Assembly: GCA_937895705.1 (NCBI GenBank)
Contig: CALBKM010000022.1
Location: 1 to 54,410, forward strand
Origin: an uncultured Clostridia bacterium
GTDB taxonomy: Bacteria > Bacillota > Clostridia > Lachnospirales > Lachnospiraceae
Direction: 5' to 3'
Length of the DNA: 54,410 bases
Shown: positions 17,318 to 26,670 of the stretch, in pieces
How the letters are laid out: each line of letters opens with the position of its first letter
Position numbering within the stretch: position 1 is the stretch's first letter
Notes under the pieces: model-generated
Seen by the model: the letters and a program-made list of their open reading frames with translations, nothing else
Databases searched by the model: none
What the model was told of the DNA's origin: nothing
Made by a program: the position numbers and the translations under genes

Positions 17318-18247
17318 ATGAATCGATTACAAGAGATAATTCCTCGTTACTTAGAATTTTGCAGATATCAGAAGTGCCTTGATGAGAAGACTTTAAAGGC
17401 ATATCGAATTGACCTGCGACAATTTACTGAGTGGGTAAACGCAGGGGAAGATGTAGCAGTTTCGGAGATTTCTAAAGATATGTTGGAGAACTATGTTGCA
17501 ATATTACACCGGGAGTATAAACCGAAGACGGTAAAACGTAAGATTGCGTCGTTGAAGGCATTGTTTCATTATCTGAAATATGAAGAGATTCTCGCGGTGA
17601 ATCCGTTTGACCGGCTGCGGGTGAAGTTCCGGGAGCCGGTGATTTTGCCGAAGACGATTCCTTTGTTTGCTGTTGAAGCAATTTTAATGAAAATGTATCA
17701 GGATTATACACTGGCGGAGACAGTATACCGGAAGCAAACTGTACTGCGAGAGATTGCGGTGATAGAGCTTTTGTTTGCTACCGGCATGCGGATATCGGAA
17801 CTTTGTGCGCTAAAGCCAGCGGATGTGGATTTGCAGGACAGAACAATTTTGATTTATGGAAAGGGAGCTAAGGAACGTAGAATTCAGATTGGTAGTGAAG
17901 CGGTGTTGGAGATTTTGAAGACATATTGCAATGAATACCGGGAAGTTATGCAGAAGGGCGAGCACTTTTTGGTGAATCAATCGGGAATTCCAGTATCGGA
18001 CCAGGCAATCCGGCGGATGATAAACCGGTATGCAAAACGCGCGGAAGTTGAATTGCATATTACACCCCATATGTTTCGGCATACATTTGCCACTAGTCTG
18101 ATGGAGGCAGATGTGGATATACGTTACATTCAAGAGATGTTGGGGCATAGTTCCATTCATATTACAGAAATATATACTCATGTTACTATGGCGAAGCAAA
18201 GAGATATATTGGCCAAAAAACATCCGAGGAGTAGTTTTCATGTATGA
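17318..18247 (+). CDS. Tyrosine recombinase (XerC/XerD-like)
   Basis: This 309-residue site-specific recombinase has a SAM-like core-binding domain (~5-90: YLEFCRYQKCLDEKTLKAYRIDL) and a catalytic domain with the full active site. The residues are Arg158 in TGMRISEL, a beta-hairpin Lys in YGKGAKERR, His251 and Arg254 in HMFRH, His277 in LGHSS and nucleophile Tyr286. AAAGGAG precedes the ATG. It starts 80 nt from the right 54-bp repeat, so it is the obvious candidate to act on the repeats. It could instead be the integrase of the whole island, or both. The C-terminal tail is short (AKKHPRSSFHV). Confidence 0.92.
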   Translation: MNRLQEIIPRYLEFCRYQKCLDEKTLKAYRIDLRQFTEWVNAGEDVAVSEISKDMLENYVAILHREYKPKTVKRKIASLKALFHYLKYEEILAVNPFDRLRVKFREPVILPKTIPLFAVEAILMKMYQDYTLAETVYRKQTVLREIAVIELLFATGMRISELCALKPADVDLQDRTILIYGKGAKERRIQIGSEAVLEILKTYCNEYREVMQKGEHFLVNQSGIPVSDQAIRRMINRYAKRAEVELHITPHMFRHTFATSLMEADVDIRYIQEMLGHSSIHITEIYTHVTMAKQRDILAKKHPRSSFHV

Positions 18248-18269
18248 TATATTAAAAAAGTTTAATTGC

Positions 18270-18299
18270 TTGCGAGTGTGTAAAGAGATATGATATAAT
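18270..18299 (+). promoter_or_regulatory. Promoter of the kinase/defence operon
   Basis: TTGCGA (18270-18275) and a perfect TATAAT (18294-18299) are spaced by 18 nt, about 68 nt upstream of the kinase ATG. Confidence 0.65.
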
Positions 18300-18366
18300 G
18301 AGGTATACGAAATTATCCTAAGTACAGCCTAAAAAATTTCAAAAGTTATATGAAAAGGGGAATAAT

Positions 18367-20637
18367 ATGGCAAAGATGAAGAGATGGCTAGAGAAGTATG
18401 ATGAAATTGATAATCTTGGCGAAGGCGGAAATGCGGATGTTTATTTAGTTGCTGATAAGCAAGATGGAAAGCAATACGCATTAAAGGAATTGAGAAACAG
18501 GACCGATGAGAAGAAAATCCGTTTTTTGAGTGAAATACATATTGCAGAAGAAAATGCACAATTGATTTCTGGAATTATTCCTGTGTTGGATTGTGATAGG
18601 GAGCAGTATTGGTACACCATGCCTATTGCGGTTGCCGCAATGGAGTTTATTGGTAATAGAGATATTGAAGAGATAATAGAAGGCGTTATACAATTAGCTG
18701 AAACACTTGGGGAGTTGCATGATAAGCAAATATATCATAGAGATATTAAACCAAGCAATATTTACTATTATGAAGGAAGGTTTGCATTTGGTGATTTCGG
18801 ACTGGTAGATTTTCCGGATAATCCGGATTTGACACAGTCAGATAGAGGGTTGGGGGCTATTTTTACCATTGCGCCAGAGATGAAACGTAATCCTAAGATG
18901 GCGGATGCTAGTAAGGCAGATGTCTATTCGTTAGCGAAAACTCTGTGGATGTTTTTGAGCAGAGATGAGAAGGGCTTTGACGGTGTATATAATTATCTTG
19001 ACAGAAGCCACAGTCTGCGATACATTTCGCGTTATAAAGATGTTCATTTGGTCGAATTGGATCAACTGATACAAGATTCGACTGAAAATATACCTGATTT
19101 ACGACCAAATATTCATGAGTTCAAAGATCGACTTAGAATGTGGATGGATATATACAATGATAAAGACAAGTCACAAAATAGTGATTGGGTTTTTTTAACA
19201 AAGCAGATATTCAGAGAAAATGTACCTTCGTCAGCAATATGGAGAAATTGTAAAGAGATTATTAATGTGCTTAATATTATTGGGGCAACGCCTGCATACA
19301 ATCACATGTTGTTTTCTGACATAGGAGGGTTGGATTTTGAAAGCTGTGAAAGCGCACCGGAAAAGGATTGTATATATATCTATGATACTTTGGGAATGTG
19401 CTTTTTAGTAAAACCTAAAAGTTTGTCGTTTGAAGGATTTGATGATGATTTTAGATGGAGTTATTTCTTGTTGGAATTAAATGAAATGGCTCCAATTATA
19501 AAAAAATACGATAGAGTTGGGTATGAGTATCTTGTTGAAGATAGGCCAGGGCATTATGTTAATGCGAAAGATGCGGGATATGGTGTGTATGATTATGATA
19601 CAGGTGAAAAGCTTCCTGAAGGCTTTAAGATTGTGCGCAGATATTTAGGTGGGAAATTTTTAGTTGTATTAAAAAGTGGACCGTATAATGGAATTACCGG
19701 AACCTACGATGGTCGTCATGGTATGTGTGATAGAGAACAGTTTAGAGAGTACATTGAAGAACTGAAAGATGCCTATGCGGATATGTATAAGATAGTGAAG
19801 GCAGATAAGCGGTTCAGTGGTCATTCGGAAGAGGAAGTAGAGCGTATTATCTTGCATCAAAAGGTATTTAACAACAATCCGTTTGGGAGTGAAGAAAAAG
19901 ACTCCGCAAATGATATGGAGGAGGTAGAAGAACAGAATCTGCTAATAAAAGAAAGAAACGTATATGTTGAAAAAAACTGTGGTGATTGGAATTATACTGA
20001 TGCGGTACGACTACATCCCGGCAATTGTAATAGCAAAACTAAGTTTATGTTCAAACTCAATTTGTCAGAAAATATATGGCGAAGGTTTATTAATGGAGAG
20101 AAACTGGTACTAAGTAAACAGGGCTTTTTTAGAAAGGATATAAAGGAAGAAGATACATATTATGAATATACGATAGACGAGGCTATAAAAACATGTGATA
20201 GATTGAAAGAAATTTTCAATCATAACATTGAGGAAGCGGGATATTCTAGTTTGCATATTTATCATGAGTATTTTTCTGTTGAACTGATAAAGAATGGAAA
20301 ACCATCGCATTTGTTTACAAAAGATGAAATTGAAAGCCAAATGCGAGCCGCAGACGATCGAGTTGATAATATACTAGTTATTGATGGGGATGGCTATGCA
20401 CGTGTTATAGAATACGATGAAACTAGATTTCTATATCCTGTTAGGCATGAATCGTGGAATGCGGGAAATAACTATGTCGGAAAATATTCTTCATTAGCGT
20501 CTTTGGCGGATGATTATATATGTTCCTTACAAGGCTGGCTGGAGTATTTGACTTATGGAAGATGCGTATACATGGACTTCATTCGAGAGAACAATATTGA
20601 AGAACACTTATTGAATGAAATTAAAAAGTTTTATTGA
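18367..20637 (+). CDS. Ser/Thr protein kinase with large uncharacterised C-terminal region
   Basis: This 756-residue protein has an N-terminal eukaryotic-type kinase domain (~12-265). The glycine loop GEGGNADV covers residues 18-25, and ATP-binding Lys40 is in YALKEL. The catalytic loop HRDIKPSN has Asp126, the DFG motif has Asp143, and an APE-like APEMKR follows. All key residues are present, so it should be active. Residues ~270-756 match no family that I recognise; there is an acidic linker near 515 (DSANDMEEVEEQN). No membrane segment or PASTA repeat is present, unlike housekeeping PknB. It lies with a DUF4238 gene 30 nt downstream and Gabija-like genes beyond, so a defence role is plausible but inferred. 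Confidence 0.82.
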   Translation: MAKMKRWLEKYDEIDNLGEGGNADVYLVADKQDGKQYALKELRNRTDEKKIRFLSEIHIAEENAQLISGIIPVLDCDREQYWYTMPIAVAAMEFIGNRDIEEIIEGVIQLAETLGELHDKQIYHRDIKPSNIYYYEGRFAFGDFGLVDFPDNPDLTQSDRGLGAIFTIAPEMKRNPKMADASKADVYSLAKTLWMFLSRDEKGFDGVYNYLDRSHSLRYISRYKDVHLVELDQLIQDSTENIPDLRPNIHEFKDRLRMWMDIYNDKDKSQNSDWVFLTKQIFRENVPSSAIWRNCKEIINVLNIIGATPAYNHMLFSDIGGLDFESCESAPEKDCIYIYDTLGMCFLVKPKSLSFEGFDDDFRWSYFLLELNEMAPIIKKYDRVGYEYLVEDRPGHYVNAKDAGYGVYDYDTGEKLPEGFKIVRRYLGGKFLVVLKSGPYNGITGTYDGRHGMCDREQFREYIEELKDAYADMYKIVKADKRFSGHSEEEVERIILHQKVFNNNPFGSEEKDSANDMEEVEEQNLLIKERNVYVEKNCGDWNYTDAVRLHPGNCNSKTKFMFKLNLSENIWRRFINGEKLVLSKQGFFRKDIKEEDTYYEYTIDEAIKTCDRLKEIFNHNIEEAGYSSLHIYHEYFSVELIKNGKPSHLFTKDEIESQMRAADDRVDNILVIDGDGYARVIEYDETRFLYPVRHESWNAGNNYVGKYSSLASLADDYICSLQGWLEYLTYGRCVYMDFIRENNIEEHLLNEIKKFY

Positions 20638-20667
20638 CTTTATTACACAGGTTTTGAGGGGGACGGC

Positions 20668-21567
20668 ATGGCAGAAACGACAAAACATCCTCACTATATT
20701 TATCGGTATTATTTAAGGGCGTGGGCATCAAACGAGCAAATATACTGTTTAAGAGAAAGAAAAAGCTTGTTTCCGGCGAATCTTATGAAGGTGGGACAAG
20801 AAAACTCTTTTTATGAGTTCTCTGTATGTACTGACGAGGAGATTGCAATAGGTTTCTACCATGCCCAGAATGGATGCGAGAGAATTATGGAAATGTATCA
20901 ATGCATCAATAACGAATTGAAGAATGTGCCTCCAGAACAGATGAGGGATGTTAAGGGCAAGGCAATTATAGATTTTGCAAAGCAATGTGAAGAAACGCAT
21001 TTTAATTGTAAGATAGAAGAACGCTTGCAAGCAGTATTACCTTGCTTGTACCAAAAGAAGTTCAACTTTCTGGAGGAAGAGGCAGCTGCGATGGAGTTTT
21101 TTCATTCTATTGCTGAGCAATATTGTAGGACCAAAAAAATGAAAGAGGGGACTAATTCTTCTGTACGGGAATTAAATAATCCCAATATACGAGGTCACAA
21201 CGTGTGGCTGTTAATCAGACATAGCCTTGCTTTTAAAATGGGTTTGTCGTTTTTTAATAATAAATATCAGGTATGTTTACTAGAAAATGTAGACGGCGAT
21301 TTTATAACATCGGATCAGCCTGTGATAAATTTTCATGCCGATTACGGAAGAAAAATTCCGGAAGAGGTTGAATTATATTATCCGATTTCGCCAGAACTGG
21401 CACTTGTTATTTCGAAGAAAGTGGAATATCCCGATAGGACGATTGTGCGTGTTACCCGTGATGATGTGATGGTATGGAATGAACGGATGGTAGAAGCATC
21501 ATACAATCAATTGTTTTCAAATAGAAAAGATATTTTGGAAAAATATATTGTAAGTGGTAGTAAATAG
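20668..21567 (+). CDS. DUF4238-type protein
   Basis: This 299-residue protein matches the pattern I know for DUF4238: an N-terminal HPHYIYRYYLRAWA, a C-terminal FITSDQPVINFHAD and YPISPELALVIS. The biochemical role of the family is not established. It is often found in accessory and defence-rich regions. The GAGGGGGA upstream is a strong ribosome site. It follows the kinase gene by 30 nt and is probably in the same operon. There is no signal peptide or membrane segment. Confidence 0.75.
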   Translation: MAETTKHPHYIYRYYLRAWASNEQIYCLRERKSLFPANLMKVGQENSFYEFSVCTDEEIAIGFYHAQNGCERIMEMYQCINNELKNVPPEQMRDVKGKAIIDFAKQCEETHFNCKIEERLQAVLPCLYQKKFNFLEEEAAAMEFFHSIAEQYCRTKKMKEGTNSSVRELNNPNIRGHNVWLLIRHSLAFKMGLSFFNNKYQVCLLENVDGDFITSDQPVINFHADYGRKIPEEVELYYPISPELALVISKKVEYPDRTIVRVTRDDVMVWNERMVEASYNQLFSNRKDILEKYIVSGSK

Positions 21568-21727
21568 TAATTATTTCAGGTACCTTTTTGAGAAATGATA
21601 AATATTTAGTAAAGCAATATTGCTTGTATTGGGGGGAGTCTAATAAAGATGATTCGTTTGTTACCAATATGTTGTGATACGCCGATATAGTACATGTGAA
21701 AGTTCATGGTAAAGGAGTGTTAAGTGT

Positions 21728-23500
21728 ATGAAGATTTCGAGACTAATTGTAAAATGTTATAGGAATATCGAAAGTATTGATATTCGGCTAAGCGATGTAG
21801 TTGCCATTATTGGAGAAAACAATAGTGGGAAAAGCAATTTACTGCGTGCGTTAACATTGCCGTTTATGGCTGATGATACAGGGTATATGGGAAAAACATT
21901 GTCGTGGATTGACATAAATAATGAAGCAAAGCTAAGGTACTACAATTTTCTGATGGAAAATAAAGACAAGATTGTAGCGGAGCAAGTATCAATTGAAGAA
22001 TTCGCAGAGAAACTCCCCTCTATAACAGTAGAGGTTTCTTTAAAACCAGAGGAAACCGAGATTTATTTTGTAAAGGATTTAAGTTATGCAGTGGACGCAT
22101 CGGGGAATGTATTATATGGGATTAGATATGAATATATACCTAAGAATGTGAAGCAGATATATGAGTTGGTGCGGGAGATATTGCAAAATGAAGAAATTAA
22201 CCAAGATACGATAGAGAATATAAAGATGAATTTGCTGCCAACAGATTTATATTCATATTCCATAACAGTCCCAGGAAAAGGGAGTATACCATATGATGTT
22301 TTGAAACAGTTTAGATACACGTCCTTGGTAGCGGAGAGAGATGATTTCTCGACTACGAACGAGAAGATTGGTTCAAAATCATTGGTAAAACTATTGCAAA
22401 TGAAATTAAGCGACCAAGACAAATTAAATGTAGAAAAAGAATACTCAAAATTCTTTGATTTCCTAAAGAAATTAAGCGGAATGGAGAATATCATTAACTG
22501 GCAGGAACATTCTGAGGTTGAAAATGCGAAAGAATTCTTTGAGAAGATATCTATCTTGCCGAATATGCCTCCAATGAATTCTATTGTGAGTAGTGTTCGA
22601 TTAGGGTATGCGGGGGAGAATTTGTCTTCACAGGGACTGGGACAGAGAAACTTAATACTGTTATTAGTACTTATGAATTCGTTTCTTGAGGGAAAAGAAG
22701 ATGTTGCATTAAATGTGCTTACAATGGAAGAACCAGAAGCTCATCTTTGCATTAATAACATTAGATTGATGGTGAGCTTCATTAAGGTGTTTACAAATGG
22801 AAACAATGGTGTTCAGTTATTCTATTCAACACATAATACGGAATTTATTAATAAGTTGGATTTAAAAAATGTTGTAGTTGTTAGTGAGGGACATGCCTAT
22901 GCCCTTGAGACAGAATTGGACGAAGATAAAAGAGACTACTTGTCCAAAAATCCAAATTTAGATTTATTTAAGTTGTTCTTCTCAAGAAAATGTATAATGG
23001 TGGAAGGCTTAACAGAGGAATTGCTAATAAGAGCATATTTAGATTCGAAGAAGGAATTAAATGATGTAGAAGTGATTTCTTTTCATAAAGGTTTTTCTGA
23101 AATTATTGAGATATGGTTGAAAGTGAATAATGGTGGAAAGAATCGGCTAGGTATTGTGAGGGATTTTGATAAACAAGAAAAGGCTAAACAGGAACATGAG
23201 AAGTATAATATGTATTCTAATGTGTGTGTGAAAACTACGGTTGAATATACTCTAGAGCCGGAAATTGTAAAAACGGGAGATAATTATAATATTTTAAAAA
23301 GTAAATATGGTGCTGTTTTTGGGTGGGATGGTTTGAGTAAGGAACAATTGGCAGATAATTGGAGAAATGCAAAATCAGAAGTGATGTTGCAGATATGTAA
23401 AGATTTGGCTTGCGGCGAATTACCGAATTTTGTGATGCCGGAACATATTGAAACTATATTGGAGTTTTTTAAAGGAAATGAGGATGTAGATGAAGATTAG
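21728..23500 (+). CDS. OLD-family ATPase-nuclease (GajA-like)
   Basis: This 590-residue protein is an ABC-type AAA ATPase followed by a TOPRIM nuclease. Walker A is GENNSGKS (29-36), the signature is LSSQGLGQRN, Walker B is LTMEEPEAHL and the H-loop is YSTHNTEF. TOPRIM acidic motifs are IMVEGLTEELLI and GIVRDFD. Size and domain order match GajA of the Gabija anti-phage system, a nucleotide-sensing DNA nickase. The next gene, overlapping by 11 nt, is a UvrD-like helicase as in GajB. AAAGGAG lies 11 nt before the ATG, and the 160-nt gap upstream could hold a separate promoter, though none is clear. Assignment to Gabija rather than another OLD/UvrD pair is inference. Confidence 0.85.
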   Translation: MKISRLIVKCYRNIESIDIRLSDVVAIIGENNSGKSNLLRALTLPFMADDTGYMGKTLSWIDINNEAKLRYYNFLMENKDKIVAEQVSIEEFAEKLPSITVEVSLKPEETEIYFVKDLSYAVDASGNVLYGIRYEYIPKNVKQIYELVREILQNEEINQDTIENIKMNLLPTDLYSYSITVPGKGSIPYDVLKQFRYTSLVAERDDFSTTNEKIGSKSLVKLLQMKLSDQDKLNVEKEYSKFFDFLKKLSGMENIINWQEHSEVENAKEFFEKISILPNMPPMNSIVSSVRLGYAGENLSSQGLGQRNLILLLVLMNSFLEGKEDVALNVLTMEEPEAHLCINNIRLMVSFIKVFTNGNNGVQLFYSTHNTEFINKLDLKNVVVVSEGHAYALETELDEDKRDYLSKNPNLDLFKLFFSRKCIMVEGLTEELLIRAYLDSKKELNDVEVISFHKGFSEIIEIWLKVNNGGKNRLGIVRDFDKQEKAKQEHEKYNMYSNVCVKTTVEYTLEPEIVKTGDNYNILKSKYGAVFGWDGLSKEQLADNWRNAKSEVMLQICKDLACGELPNFVMPEHIETILEFFKGNEDVDED

Positions 23501-24824
23501 TATTGCGGGAGCTGGAGCCGGTAAGACAACAAAAATGGCTGATAAAATAATCGAAAGTCATGAGAAGCTGGCAGAACATTTAAACATATACTGCATAGCC
23601 TTTACAAATAATGCAGCAGAGCACATTGCAAATAAGTTGGCGAATCATTTTGGTGAAATCCCGAAAAGGATAAAAGTGAGCACTATACATTCCTTTTTAT
23701 ATCAGGAAATTATCAGACCTTATTATTTTTTGTTATATGGGAAGCAGTATGAAAAGATATCTCATATAAAATTACCGGAAGATGTTAGAACGAAGAACTG
23801 GAAGCTAAGTCAATTGGATAAGAACAACATTATACATATTGATAATTTTTCTCAAAGGGCACTATGGGTAATGGTTAAGAAAAGTAGTGATAGAAAGGCT
23901 GAAAAAGACTTAAGAAAAGTTGTCCAGAGAGAATTTGCTAGATATTGCGGTGCGATTTTTGTTGATGAAGCACAGGATATAGACGATAATGTTCTTGAAA
24001 TAATAAAACAGTTTGATTCATTGGGAATTGTTCTGGAGCTTATGGGAGATCCGAAACAGGATTTAAAAGGATTTGGGAATTTAAGAAGATTGGTGGATGT
24101 GGTTTCGCAAGGTGTAGATTATATAACAGAATGCCATAGATGTCCACAAGCGCATTTAGATATTTCGAACAGATTGGTAGCCGCTAGTGAACGGCAACAT
24201 TCCTGCCGTGGAATAGAAGGAAGCCTATCTGTAATATATGAAAATGATGTAGATGTAGAGAAACTTATTATGGGTGAAATGTATGATTTGAAGTACATCT
24301 CGGCAAAGAATGAAAGATATGAAACTCATAGAATATCAGAAAGTTCAAATAAGTTTGATACACTATATTATGAACTCATGGATGTTGTAGAAAGAATGTT
24401 TTCGGGCAGAAGCAGAATCGCAATCGAGCGAACGGCTTTTTTTTGGACGAATAAGTTACTGAAAATTTATGACCAAGAACATAATGCAGGAAAGGCAATG
24501 AGAGCGGTGTTTGACGGAGATAACCGTTTGACGAGTAAAGACTATGCACGAATCGTTCAGTCTGTACAACAGAGTGAAGTTGGGAAAGGGGGAATCCCGG
24601 TTAGTTCTATTGAGAGTATCAAAGGCAGAGAGGGGAATAATTGTTTATTCATTCTAACTACGGATTTGGCTGAGTATTTATTTGGTAAGAAAAAGGCCGA
24701 TAATAAAACTAAAAACAAGCTATATGTGGCTTTGACACGTTCCTTGGAGCGTTTGACGATATTAATTACTGAGGAAGTGGAAGAAAAACATGGTAGGGAT
24801 AATATTGAGGATTATTTTAAGTGA
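23490..24824 (+). CDS. UvrD-like superfamily 1 helicase (GajB-like)
   Basis: This 444-residue protein has Walker A GAGAGKT (7-13), motif Ia AFTNNAAEHI, Walker B FVDEAQDID, a motif III region LMGDPKQDLKGF, and motif VI LYVALTRSLERLTIL. These mark an SF1A helicase. It is shorter than housekeeping UvrD/PcrA and near the size of GajB. It starts inside the end of the OLD nuclease gene (11-nt overlap), so the two products are expected to act in one complex. GajB-type partners are thought to sense or process DNA ends for the nuclease. The N-terminus is very close to Walker A, as in related defence helicases. Confidence 0.83.
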   Translation: MKISIAGAGAGKTTKMADKIIESHEKLAEHLNIYCIAFTNNAAEHIANKLANHFGEIPKRIKVSTIHSFLYQEIIRPYYFLLYGKQYEKISHIKLPEDVRTKNWKLSQLDKNNIIHIDNFSQRALWVMVKKSSDRKAEKDLRKVVQREFARYCGAIFVDEAQDIDDNVLEIIKQFDSLGIVLELMGDPKQDLKGFGNLRRLVDVVSQGVDYITECHRCPQAHLDISNRLVAASERQHSCRGIEGSLSVIYENDVDVEKLIMGEMYDLKYISAKNERYETHRISESSNKFDTLYYELMDVVERMFSGRSRIAIERTAFFWTNKLLKIYDQEHNAGKAMRAVFDGDNRLTSKDYARIVQSVQQSEVGKGGIPVSSIESIKGREGNNCLFILTTDLAEYLFGKKKADNKTKNKLYVALTRSLERLTILITEEVEEKHGRDNIEDYFK

Positions 24825-25178
24825 TATGCGACTGTTATCTACATCCAATTAGCAAGAATGTAAGCGGTGTGGTAAACGGTCAATGAAAAAGAGAATATAC
24901 ACGGGATGATTGAAAATTTGACAGGAAGCTGGTTCATTTCGTTAACGATATGGACCAGCTTTTAAAAGTTATTACTTGATAAAAACAAAAATGCAATGTG
25001 GAAATACAGTTTAGTCCTTAAAAGACTAGTAACGGTGTAAAGTATCAAAGAAGCAGATAAAAAGATGGTTTAATAAAGTTCTATTAAAAGATGACGATAG
25101 GCATTTCTATTATATTTGAAGTGTGGTATACTGTATGAGAGCAATGAACCGTTTGATTACAAAGGATAGGTGACGTAT
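24825..25178. other. Gap without a recognisable gene
   Basis: This AT-rich stretch of about 350 nt separates the helicase from the DUF6236 gene. I see no convincing ORF, tRNA or terminator. A TATACT box near 25126 could be the -10 of the downstream gene, but no good -35 accompanies it. Confidence 0.5.
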
Positions 25179-26261
25179 ATGGAAAATGAGAAAAAAAGCA
25201 TTTTGTATTACCCAACAATAAAGATTGAAGACGGGTATTGGCTAAGGAATGCAATCTTGTATTGGGATGAGGTGGCCTCTATAGTGCCAGGGGAGAATTA
25301 TGATGAAGAAAATTCCAATGAGGTGGAGGCATTGCGTTCGGCGGGAATATATAAACCGGTATATCCAATTGAGTTACAAAATAATAATGAGTTATGTATG
25401 AAGTTTTGTGAGGAGGTAATCAAAAGTCTCCGGTATCGTAGAAAAATGAGAAGTGGACGTGGAAGAAAAAGGGGACCGGATAAATACTCACTTATACATG
25501 TTAAAAAAATGGGTATGGAGATAGGGGATATGGTTCATGTTGGCAAAACTCCAACAATGGTACTAGATATGTTAATTGATGAGGGAGTTGCATTAAAGAA
25601 CTGCGATGGCCCATGGGTTAATATGAAGTCACAGGATGCAGAGGTTTATATGTCTGTACTGGCAAGGTACTTGGCGGCTGCTCATGACAATATGGATATT
25701 GGCACAGACAAGATTAGTAAGCTCTATTATCCATATGTAAGGAACTCGTCAAAACAATTAGAGAATAAGCAGGCTTATTTAGATATTGCGATGCAAGAGA
25801 TACTTCCGTTACCTGCGATGGACATTCCGCTTGAAGACATTATCAGATTTAAGGATGAACATATGAGGCAACTGAGTAGTTTTAGGCAAAGAATTGAGGA
25901 TTTTCAGTGGCAGTTGAGGCATTGTACAAATGGAGAAGAGGTTCGTGAAAGGATAGCGAGATTCCGAAGAGAGATAGCTGATGAAGTAAATGAGATTGAT
26001 GAATTGATTCGTACAAGAAATATGAGAACTTTTAAAAAGACTCTTCGTTCTTTGGTTCCGTTAGCAATAACTACAGGGGCCGAATTATTAGCTCTAAAAG
26101 GAGAAATTTCTCAAGAAAGTGCTATTGGCCTTGGTGTGATGACGAACTTGATACCACTTTTTATCTCTGACGATGAGGTAAGATTTAATGAGAAGAATTC
26201 GTATCTTTTTTCTGCAAGAGATAGTGGGATAATCACGCAAAATCGTAGAAGAATGGTTTGA
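25179..26261 (+). CDS. DUF6236-type protein
   Basis: This protein of 360 residues begins YYPTIKIEDGYWLRNAILYWDEVASIVP after a short lead, the hallmark I recall for DUF6236, a family found in variable regions of bacterial genomes. Residues ~235-290 are strongly helical and charged (RQRIEDFQWQL, RFRREIADEVNEIDEL), probably a coiled coil. A hydrophobic segment follows (LVPLAITTGAELLAL). No enzymatic motif is seen. I chose the ATG at 25179, with ATAGGTG 6 nt upstream; a GTG at 25170 is the alternative. A role in phage defence is suggested only by its neighbours. Confidence 0.7.
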   Translation: MENEKKSILYYPTIKIEDGYWLRNAILYWDEVASIVPGENYDEENSNEVEALRSAGIYKPVYPIELQNNNELCMKFCEEVIKSLRYRRKMRSGRGRKRGPDKYSLIHVKKMGMEIGDMVHVGKTPTMVLDMLIDEGVALKNCDGPWVNMKSQDAEVYMSVLARYLAAAHDNMDIGTDKISKLYYPYVRNSSKQLENKQAYLDIAMQEILPLPAMDIPLEDIIRFKDEHMRQLSSFRQRIEDFQWQLRHCTNGEEVRERIARFRREIADEVNEIDELIRTRNMRTFKKTLRSLVPLAITTGAELLALKGEISQESAIGLGVMTNLIPLFISDDEVRFNEKNSYLFSARDSGIITQNRRRMV

Positions 26262-26300
26262 TCCTTAGTAGGAAGAAGTGTCATAGAAAGCGAATAAATT

Positions 26301-26384
26301 ATGAAACGTGCTGCGAGAAAATATGATGGAACATTATCTGAAAATGTTGAAATATGGACGATTGAAGGGATTATAAAGAGGTAG
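26301..26384 (+). CDS. Possible 27-residue ORF
   Basis: A short ORF encodes MKRAARKYDGTLSENVEIWT and seven more residues, ending four bases before the next small ORF. The ribosome site is weak. It may be a gene remnant or a leader peptide; I recognise no family. Confidence 0.25.
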   Translation: MKRAARKYDGTLSENVEIWTIEGIIKR

Positions 26385-26388
26385 AAGT

Positions 26389-26475
26389 ATGGCAAGAATG
26401 ACATGTTCATGCGGGGCTCAGTTGAGTGATCAAGAAGCTTCGAATAAAATTCAATTAAGAGGTTTAATATGTTAA
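26389..26475 (+). pseudogene. Truncated zinc-ribbon protein fragment
   Basis: This 28-codon ORF starts MARMTCSCGAQLSDQEASN, with the CxCG knuckle of a small zinc-ribbon protein of the kind seen in defence regions, and then runs out of frame into LRGLIC and a stop. A ribosome site (AGAGGTAGA) precedes it. The sequence changes character at about 26455-26480, where the promoter of the riboswitch gene begins, so the break probably marks the right end of the island. Confidence 0.5.
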
Positions 26476-26485
26476 GAGGGGTCTA

Positions 26486-26514
26486 TTGACATTGGACGAA
26501 TTGCGTGATATAAT
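26486..26514 (+). promoter_or_regulatory. Perfect consensus promoter of the riboswitch/subtilase transcript
   Basis: TTGACA (26486-26491), 17 nt, TATAAT (26509-26514). Transcription should start near 26521, just before the riboswitch. Confidence 0.9.
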
Positions 26515-26530
26515 CAAGCTATATATCAAT

Positions 26531-26636
26531 ATTGGCATACTTAGGAAAACCTAGGGACGCAAAGCTTGGAGTCTAAGGCACGATGTGCTATGATAGTTCG
26601 GCTGCAAATCATGAAGGATGGTTTGCAGCCTTTTCC
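26531..26636 (+). promoter_or_regulatory. Cyclic di-GMP-I riboswitch (GEMM-I) with intrinsic terminator
   Basis: The aptamer core has the hallmark GGGACGCAAAGC at 26554-26565, after a short TAGG/CCTA hairpin with an AAAA loop that corresponds to the GNRA-loop stem. The P3 strands follow with GTCTAAGG and TGATAG. Closing stem P1 pairs ATTGGCA (26531-26537) with TGCAAAT (26603-26609). The same TGCAAAT is part of the left arm of an 11-bp terminator (26600-26610 with 26620-26630, then TTTTCC). Ligand binding should stabilise P1 and block the terminator, so c-di-GMP would turn the gene on. The mechanism is inferred from these overlapping pairings. Confidence 0.85.
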
Positions 26637-26670
26637 TATGTATGCCATAGTACAGAAGGAGGAGTTTTCG

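Noticed and set aside
26566..26670. N-terminal extension of the subtilase
   Set aside because: It lies in the riboswitch and its terminator; the signal peptide begins at the ATG at 26671.
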